Below the pieces are notes generated by a model. The model did not search any database. It saw only the letters and a list, made by a program, of their open reading frames with translations, and was not told where the DNA came from. DNA of 64,000 bases from Porphyra umbilicalis (lineage: Eukaryota > Rhodophyta > Bangiophyceae > Bangiales > Bangiaceae), in NCBI GenBank assembly GCA_002049455.2, contig KV918786.1, forward strand, positions 310,001 to 374,000, written 5' to 3'. Both the position numbers and the translations under genes were made by a program. Positions 57,373-64,000 of the stretch are shown one piece after another (position 1 is the stretch's first letter; every line of letters starts with the position of its first letter).

Positions 57373-57737
57373 GGCTGCAGATTTCGGCCGTTGCTTGGAC
57401 TTGTGACTGGCGCAGCCGAGTTGTGACTGAGTGATCTGGTTGCGTGTCCCAGCAAGGGGCACGAGGAGGCACCTCTTCTGTCAGTGCTTGCGGCACGAGA
57501 GGAGGGGCCGACGACATCCGTGCAGGCCGGCGGCACGAGAGGCCGGGCAACTCGTCCTTGGACGTGGGGGGGGTACAGGATGTGTCGGGAGACGGCCGCG
57601 GGCGGCTGCTCCGGATCCTGGGAACGAGAACCTTGAATGAATACTGCTTTTCTGTTGTGGCGACGACAACGACGCTTCAAGACGGCGACCTGCGCCTTTC
57701 GTTGTTATGGACCTGACGCCCCTAAGACCCGTGACCG
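57373..57737 (+). repeat. Right terminal direct repeat
   Basis: Pairs with 54994-55368. It begins 360 bases after the gag stop and contains the same ordered blocks with substitutions and small length changes. A TGTATATAGG sequence lies 150 bases past its end (about 57890); whether it belongs to the element is unclear. Confidence 0.6.
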
Positions 57738-59076
57738 GCTCTGTGTGCTCACAAGCGGGCCACCCCTGCCCGCTACGGACGGCGCAGCTCGGACGGCGCT
57801 CCGCCTCGCGCACGCTGCCATGGCGGGCTGGCCCCGTTCTGCGGCTTGCCCGTCGCGTGCGTCGCAAAGGGGTCACCCCTATCAATACGGTTGTATATAG
57901 GGGAGGGCAGACGTGGGAGCCGCCTCTCGTCCTAGCAGGGCAGCGCCCCCCCACGCTCGCACAACCGCGGGGGCCAAAACCAGCGGCGGCGGGCTAGACG
58001 ACACGCAAGGCCGGGATGGCTCGCCACGTCCGCGGCAGACTCAACCGTCAGCGACACGAGTGGCCTTCAGCACCCCCCCCCCCGCTACCGTTTTTAACGG
58101 AAGCGCAAGAGGCAGGGCGCGGCGTTTGGACTCGCTGGCGGACCAGTGGCTCGTGTTCTGCAGGGGCTGCCGCGAGGGGGGGCTCGCACTTGCACAGCTT
58201 CGTGCCGCACGGCCGTTGGGCGGCCCCGCGGCGGTGCCGCCAGCGGGATGAAACGCGGCGGCAACGGCGGGGCCACGGCGATCGCACGGCCGTACGGCAA
58301 CGAATATCTACACACATTCCCCCTGTGCACACCGTGAGCGGATGCTGCGACGCGCCGCACCGGATCGTGGCCGGCGGGGCGCGCACAGCGCCCATCCCAC
58401 CCGCCGTCGGCCCGACGGCCACGGCGCTGGGGCGTGGCATTTCGGTGGCATCGGTGGCCATCGCGCGAGGAAGACAGCAGGTCTCCGCAGAGCGCCTTTC
58501 AGCTCGCGCGGGTCGATCAATTCCGGGGTCTGCGGATCTCGGCGCCAGACATCAAACGTGAATCATGTGGAGGGCTGCCATTGGCTATCGGAGTGAGCTG
58601 CCCGATTTGACTCGGCCTGCATATCACAGTATCGTGGGAAGAACAAGGACGAATATACAACTCCCATATAATTTAGGATAACTCCAATCACTGGTATCGT
58701 CACAGATCCTTGCCGACTCCACGTCGAATCTGAGACAGTCAAATGCGAGCGGATCAACGGCAAGCTACAATTTCATCGGCCAGCGATGCAACGACACCCG
58801 AGAGTGGCTTGCACTGTCCACCAGCGAAACACCCTGCAAAATCAAGGCGGTCGTCTCTCTCTGCGAAAGGGGGGCGTGGCCCGCACTGCAGCTGAGAGTG
58901 TTGCAGCACACCCCAGATGCGGTAGCAGCTGCAGTGGGCGGGGTGTTTCCCCTTGTCCTGCTGGCCCGCGTTCTGCTCCACGTTCGCGGACACGGGCACG
59001 CACCCGAAACAGGAAATGCCCGAAATTGCTCTCTCAGAAAACATGTGCGTCACCTGCCGTGTGACCAATTGAGCAC

Positions 59077-59108
<32 letters not shown>

Positions 59109-59678
59109 GCTAGGGGGGGCTGGGGGGGGGGGGGGATTGGGGCCCCGCCAGGGCGATTTCAGACAATTTCCACGATCTACGGACGATTCTAGCTGCCTGG
59201 GGAGTCTCAGAGCGCTTCACTTGTCATCATGGACACCACCAGCATTGCTACCTCGCACAGATTGGGGCCCCGCTTGCGCTTCCACCGGCGCAGAATCGCT
59301 CGCGCGCGCCGCCACCGATCTGACGCTAGGCGCTTCACCGCGACGCCGTCATGGTGGCGGTTCTGGCTCCCGTCGATGTCCCGTCCACCTTCGCGCCCAG
59401 TGCGGCTCGGCACGCCACTCACCACCGCCGCTTGCGGGCGCGCACTACGGTTCCTTGTGACCGGTACGTATCCCCTTCTCGTACACCTCTGCGTTGTCAT
59501 GTGCGGTGCGCCTCTTCGTTCAATGATCTCTAGTCGAGTCGTGCGAGTATGGGAGCGCTGGCTGCGTGCGTGATGACGCCCCACTCGGCTCATTCCTTTT
59601 CCTGACGCCCTACTGTTCTGTTGGACTGTTTCTTTCTCCGTTTGTTGGCACTGTACAGCTTTTGGCGCGTGCTTCCCG
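57738..59678. other. Interval between two element-like units; G29 run
   Basis: No supported gene. It holds a block at 58045-58075 resembling 49552-49582 and a run of 29 G (59077-59105) followed by two more G runs of 7 and 13. From 59180 to 59570 plus-strand frames are short and motif-free. Confidence 0.5.
59077..59105 (+). repeat. Run of 29 consecutive G
   Basis: The longest homopolymer in the window, followed by G7 and G13 runs within 30 bases. It can form G-quadruplexes and is a likely point of assembly length error or of a join between contig pieces. Confidence 0.95.
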
Positions 59679-62534
59679 ATGGCCGATGCGGGAGCGGTCG
59701 CCACGGCGGCTGCTCCTTTATCCTCGCCTTCTTTGGCCCCGCCTCCCGCCTCCACGCCCGCACCCTCCCGCTCGGCTCCCCTTGCACCCCTTCCCCTGGC
59801 TGCCCCTGTGGTTCCCCCGGTGCCTTCTTTGGCGCCCGCCCCCGCGCCGGGACCGACGCCTGCGTCTGCTCCAACCACCACGCCGTCCGCCTCTGTACCA
59901 CCCCTTCCGCCCCCCGCTGCGCCTCTCCCTGCCCCTCCCCGTGGCAACCCTCCTGCGCATTCGCCTGCACCTCCACTCACGCCTCCACCGGCGCCTGCCA
60001 CACTGGCAGCGGACGAGACAGCGGAAGCGACAGCAAACGCGGCGGCAGACGCGGCGGCAGACGCGGCGGCAGACGCGGCGGCAGACGCGGCGGCAGACGC
60101 GGCGGCAGACGCGGCGGCAGACGCGGCGGCAGACGCGGCGGCAGACGCGGCGGCAGACGCGGCGGCAGACGCGGCGGCAGACGCGGCGGCAGACGCGGCG
60201 GCAGACGCGGCGGCAGACGCGGCGGCAGACGCGGCGGCAGACGCGGTGGCAGACGCGGCGGTGCACGCGGCGGCAGATGCGGCGGCAGATGCGGCGGCAG
60301 ATGCGGCGGCGGATGCAGCGGCAGATTCGGCGGCGGGCTTGAGCACGGCCGACCGCCTCATGTACCAGCAATGTTTGGAGCATCTCGGCATCTCCAACAC
60401 GAAGCAGCTCAGCTTCCTGGCCAAGACGCTGCACACGGCGTACGAGGCGATGTTCAAGCTGGACGTCAACTTGGCGCCCTATGGCGCATTGCTCCACTGT
60501 GCGGTCAGCCGCATGATCGTGCCGACCAACCCTGAGGAGGCCCCAACGCACCGGTGCATACGGGTTTAGGACCGACTCGGCTTTTTTGCTGATGGGGACG
60601 AGCACGCGGAGCGGATAATCAACGTCGGCCTCTCTTTTGCCTACTGGCACCTCGAAATGGACGCCCTGGTGGGGGCCAACGCGGCGCTGCTTGAGAAGCG
60701 GAGAGTATCTACCGGGATGGGCAGCGGCGTCCACGCGGCGGGGGAGGGTGACGCTGCCGAAGGAGCTGTCCCTAAGGGCGGCGTCGTCATTGCACGCGGT
60801 GGCGTCCCTGTGCCCGCGCCGAGTTCCCAGGCCCGTGGTGACGGAGCCCACACTGCCGTCGGATCCGCAGCTGCGTGTGACGGCACGGCGCCTGTCGCTG
60901 ACGGGGGCCTCGTCATCTTGCGAAATGCGCGTGGCGGCAGTTCGGGCGGAGCTGCCTCGAGTGGGGTCGGCGCTGCGACAGAGGACGTCGACGAGCCCGA
61001 TGAAGAGGACGATGACGACCCGGGCCGGGAGCCTGCACGGCCGCACCTGATCGTCGAGCGGCAGCCAACCGTCAAGCCGGCAGCGCCCGCTGTGGACGCT
61101 GTCAAGTCTGTGCTATTGGCGGTCGGCGACCGAGAAGACGCATTGGCCGTGTTGCGGCAACTCCTCCGGGACAGCGTGCTGCGACTGGCGCACACCGCGC
61201 CCGACGCAGCGAGCGCCGGCGTCTCCTACCCAACCTCACGAGCAGCGGCCATCACCAATTTGACGAAGGCGTGGTGGCCGGTTTGGGCGGCTCCACAAGA
61301 CCACAAGACCGCTGTGCCCCCCGAGGGTACCATGGCGGCGGTGCAGAACCAAGGCCGGCCGGCTCGGAAGTCGCGCTGGGGCATTCGGGTCGACATGACA
61401 GGCGTAATCCCCACCGTGCAGCAGTTGGCGGTCAAGTCGAGGCGCTTCTTCCGCAAGAACGCGCTCCCCGCGGAGGAGACGGTCATCCGGGTATTCGGTA
61501 AAAAGGGGCTGCGCCTTCCGGTCGTGGTGGCATCCATGTTGCTTCTTTCCACGAAGGAGGAGCGGTACGGCGCCATTCTCATGGGCATGGGGTTCCCCGG
61601 GCGCGCCGCTGTTCCCAAGGCCACGCCTTTGTCGTCGGCGTCTCTGCACGAGTTCTCCAGCGCCGGTCTGTCTACCGGTCGGCCACAGCTGGCCCCGAGA
61701 TCAATGGCGACTACCTCCGCTTGTGCGAGCGGTGCCGCAGCCGAGGCTGCATCCGGTGCGGTCGCTCCGGGCCGTGACCAGCTCGGCGACTTGTCCGGGA
61801 AAGTCGCCGATATGGCCGTGCTGCTGCAGAAATAAGGCGTCGCCCAAGCGTCTCAAAGCAGAGCTCGTCGTGTTCAAGTGCGCCGGGAGAAGGGCCGGCC
61901 GGTCGCCCACCCGTCGACGCTGTCGGTTCGTATAGGGGCGCCCTCACCATCCCCCTCAATGTTGTCTCATCCACCAAGCACCGCACCGCGTTTTGGTTTT
62001 CCCCCTGCCGGGCTCCAGCCGTCGCTGATGATGCCAGCTGCTGGGTTTCCGAATGTTGGGCGCTCAGGTGGCGCACCGGCTGGCACCAGCCCGTCGACGA
62101 TCGACGGAGATCGGGGCGTCAAGCGCCAACGTGCGGGTCAAGCTCCGGTCTCCCTCGTCGCTCCCGTGCCCGAGCTACCTGCTCAAGCTGTGGATCGTCT
62201 CACTACTCCACTTTGTGGAGATGGGGGTCAAGGCGTGCCGTTGCTACCTCTGGGGCTCCCTGGTGGTGCGGATCTCCCGCCATGTTATGCACCAGCTCCT
62301 CATCAAGTCGCCGGCGTGGCCCAAGGTGGTGGCTTTGCGCATACACCATTGGTTGTAAGTGGGGCTGCGCCTGTAGGACCATCGGCTTTGAGTCGGGAAC
62401 AGGAGCGGGAGGAGCGTCGACAAAGTCACGCTCGTGTCGAGGCGGACATGCGTGCATCGCAGGCGTCTGTTAGGAGTATATTGGCAGCGAGGCCGACCTG
62501 GCCGGCCAAGGAGCCAAGGACGGGCGCCTCATAA
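59679..62534 (+). pseudogene. Long frame of unknown family interrupted by two stop codons
   Basis: From the ATG at 59679 (MADAGAVATAAAPLSS) one frame runs 952 codons to the TAA at 62532, with only a TAG at 60567-60569 and a TAA at 61833-61835 in the way. Order: Pro/Ala-rich leader; the ADAA repeat (60049-60240); LMYQQCLEHLGISNTKQLSF and AKTLHTAYEAMFKLDVNLAP; stop; RIINVGLSFAYWHLEMDALV; an acidic stretch (DVDEPDEEDDDD); WGIRVDMTGVIPTVQQLAVK, SRRFFRKNALPAEETVIRVF and LRLPVVVASMLLLSTKEERY; second stop; a Pro/Gly-rich tail ending in a charged helix (REQEREERRQSHARVEADMR). Keeping one frame across both stops argues for nonsense decay of one gene, or for readthrough, rather than three genes. It is convergent with the PIF1-like helicase. 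Family unknown. Confidence 0.5.
60049..60240 (+). repeat. Sixteen perfect copies of a 12-bp repeat
   Basis: The unit ACGCGGCGGCAG repeats without a single change from 60049 to 60240, with degenerate copies continuing to about 60336. In the frame of the surrounding gene it encodes ADAA. Perfect identity means recent expansion or homogenisation; the true copy number may differ from the assembly. Confidence 0.95.
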
Positions 62535-62797
62535 GGCGAGAACGATGGCCATATAGAACCGTTTCTATCCTTGCTGTTTGCCGTTAGCTGACTAGAGCTG
62601 TCTGCGGGCCACCTTCAAACAAAGCTACGACAGAGCATACCCATTGCCGCCCGACTGCCGGCGCCGTCCGCACGCTTTGTCCTATTGTACTAGAGTCTGA
62701 ATGCGTTGCTGGGGAGCACACATGAGCTGGAGAAACTGTTGTGCCTACTGTACCCGTCCCTAAGAGAAAAAAGAGAAAAACAGTGGAGCACCCGTAT
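62535..62797. other. Convergent interval between the interrupted frame and the helicase
   Basis: About 260 bases of ordinary GC with an AAGAGAAAAAAGAGAAAAAC stretch at about 62762. No frame. If both genes belong to one element this is their shared 3' region. Confidence 0.5.
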
Positions 62798-64000
62798 CTA
62801 CAAGCGCTCCCATCCCCGATTCTTGGAAAGGGCCAGCGGGTCGGCAATAATGCGGCTCGGAGTGAACGACTTGATGAACAATGAGGCCTTGTCGGGCACC
62901 CGGTTGATGGCCGTGTTGACCATCCCCGGTTCAAAGCACTCGGCCAGGTCCAGCACCGCCTCGGACACCGACAGGCTCTGGGACATGTGGATCGTGTCCG
63001 CCCAGCCAACCACAAAGGGAACTTGGGTGCGGACGGCCTGCAAGCCCGGGTGGGCGAGCAAGCGCGCCGTGAAGGGCACCGGCGGGCAGAGGACCTCAAT
63101 CCACGTGGCGCCCGCGTTGCGCAAGCCGAACGCCCCGCGCTCGACCCCAGCTGGAAGCACGTGGTTCTCCAACCGCACGACGGGGGTGCCGTCGGGCTCG
63201 TACGCCACGATCTCACCAATGCTCCCGTGGCAGATGCCCAGCGCCTGCTAGCGGTTGGTGATGATCTTCACGCGTGCATGCAAGCAGTGCGCGACGGTGA
63301 CGGGCGCGACGCAATCGTGCAGCACGGAACGGAGCGTCTGTGCGGACACGGTGTCCGGCTCCACCGGCGACACACTCAAGTCACGGTCGTGGTTCAACAT
63401 GGCCTTGTAGACCGCGCGGAACGGTTCGGGCAGCTGGCCACCCGACAGTCGGTCGAGGCACTTCCGGTTTTGCTTCAAGACCGTCTTGTGGTGCGGCATC
63501 AGGTGAAAGACCTTGTGCTTGATCTGCTCGTACTTGTTGCCGTCCACCCAGCAGGCATCGACTAGCTGCAGCACCGCATCGGTGCACTGGCCGACGCGGG
63601 CGTCGGCAACAGCATGGGTGAAATCAGGGTCGGCTTGGCGGAACTGCCCGGTTAGGTCCAGCGCCTTATTGCCGAACAACTTCGGCCACCGCAGCGACGG
63701 GAAGGCCATCGGGCTCTTGAAAGGCCCGAGTTGCAGAAAGTCGCCAAACGCAAACCACAGGCAGGGGGGTGACGAGGCGCCGCGCGCTTGGGATAGCAGC
63801 TCGTACATGATGCTCAGCTTATCGGCCCCAAACATGGACACCTCATCGAGTAGGAGAGCGCGCACTTTGCGCAGACGCCGCTTGATCGGCTCGAAGCGGC
63901 TTGTCGCGAGAAGAGTTGCGGCTTCTTGGGTAGGGTTGGCTAGCGCGGGCTCGTAGTCCCGCACAAAACCGAAAAAGAAATGGAAGGTGATGCCCCCGAC
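62798..64000 (-). pseudogene. PIF1-like helicase, in-frame stop, N-terminus outside the window
   Basis: The minus-strand frame enters at the right edge with GGITFHFFFGFVRDYE, matching the PIF1 motif around helicase motif Ia. Then come RALLLDEVSMFGADKLSIMY (Walker B, DEVS), LWFAFGDFLQLGPF (motif III, like GDFFQLPP), LDLTGQFRQADPDFTHAV (motif IV-like FRQ) and, after a TAG at 63248-63250, QVPFVVGWADTIHMSQSLSV (motif V, like WA-x-TIHKSQG) and INRVPDKASLFI (motif VI, like ALSRV). Walker A must lie beyond 64000. The TAG falls in a conserved place (VKIITNR-stop-QALGICHGSIGEIV) and the same frame resumes at once, so one nonsense change (CAG to TAG would do it) explains it. Motif V has Ser for the usual Gly, and motif VI Asn for Ser. 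PIF1-type helicases occur in Helitrons and other DNA elements as well as hosts; the neighbours suggest an element. Confidence 0.8.

Larger units (their letters stand above)
54994..57737 (+). mobile_element. Short terminal-repeat retroelement carrying only gag (TR-GAG-like)
   Basis: Two direct repeats of about 370 bases flank a single gag gene. Matching blocks lie at a nearly constant offset of about 2370-2380: GGCTGCAGATCTC (54994) with GGCTGCAGATTTC (57373); the 25-base block at 55038 with that at 57418 (23 of 25 identical by eye); TACAGGCTGTGTCAGGAGAC (55200) with TACAGGATGTGTCGGGAGAC (57574); GACAACATCGTTTCAAGGCG with GACAACGACGCTTCAAGACG; ACCCGTGACCG (55358) with the same at 57727. In between there is no protease, reverse transcriptase, RNase H or integrase. 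Divergence between the repeats looks large, so the insertion is old, yet the gag frame is intact. Exact ends, primer-binding site, polypurine tract and target duplication could not be fixed. Confidence 0.65.

Noticed and set aside
54994..57737. Complete LTR retrotransposon
   Set aside because: There is no room or motif for protease, reverse transcriptase, RNase H or integrase between the repeats; only gag is present.
59718..61046. 442-codon minus-strand frame with CRRV repeats
   Set aside because: It is the antisense of the 12-bp ADAA repeat and flanking GC-rich DNA; the plus frame has better composition and continues on both sides.
62798..64000. Calling the helicase a Helitron RepHel protein
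   Set aside because: The Rep (HUH) domain would lie outside the window and no Helitron end signal (CTRR with hairpin) was recognised, so only PIF1-like helicase is supported.

Overview
The window looks like nuclear DNA of a GC-rich, intron-poor alga. A Bangiales-type red alga (Porphyra/Pyropia-like) is my best guess. The reasons are a nuclear gene for plastid-type DNA gyrase B with a long leader, a plastid-type GDT1/PAM71 transporter gene, very GC-biased codons with long Ala/Gly/Pro runs, mostly single-exon genes, and a tRNA-Cys gene that only folds if short insertions are removed from its D- and T-loops, as reported for the red alga Cyanidioschyzon. The assignment is an inference; no rRNA or plastid marker is present.

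Layout. 1-10.7 kb is lower in GC and gene-poor, and holds decayed coding remnants on both strands (about 3.0-5.2 kb minus, about 8.1-8.7 kb plus), probably old mobile elements. 10,756-10,854 is the disrupted tRNA-Cys. 11.5-54 kb is the gene-dense part: PRP19 (minus), an unknown 291-residue protein (minus), gyrase B (plus), an unknown Gly/Ser-rich basic protein (plus), a small probable membrane protein with introns (plus), a 1.9-kilo-residue SAP/AT-hook protein (minus), a GDT1-family transporter (plus), a HAD-superfamily protein (minus), a giant Ala-rich coiled-coil protein (plus), a DUF218-like protein (minus) and a Ser/Gly-rich protein with two DSDDWL motifs (minus). 55-64 kb is mobile-element territory: a 2.7 kb unit with direct terminal repeats and only a gag gene, then a long plus-strand frame broken by two stop codons, then a PIF1-like helicase with one in-frame stop that runs off the right edge.

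Several real genes (PRP19, gyrB, the coiled-coil gene, the Gly/Ser and DSDDWL genes) change reading frame exactly at G or C runs. The simplest reading is homopolymer-length error in the assembly rather than gene death, so their coordinates are given as whole genes spanning more than one frame.

There is no operon-like system here. The genes serve separate jobs: splicing (PRP19), organelle DNA topology (GyrB), ion transport (GDT1), chromatin (SAP/AT-hook protein), and several lineage-specific low-complexity proteins. The most unusual items are the doubly interrupted tRNA-Cys, the gag-only terminal-repeat element, and the stop-interrupted long frame next to the helicase.
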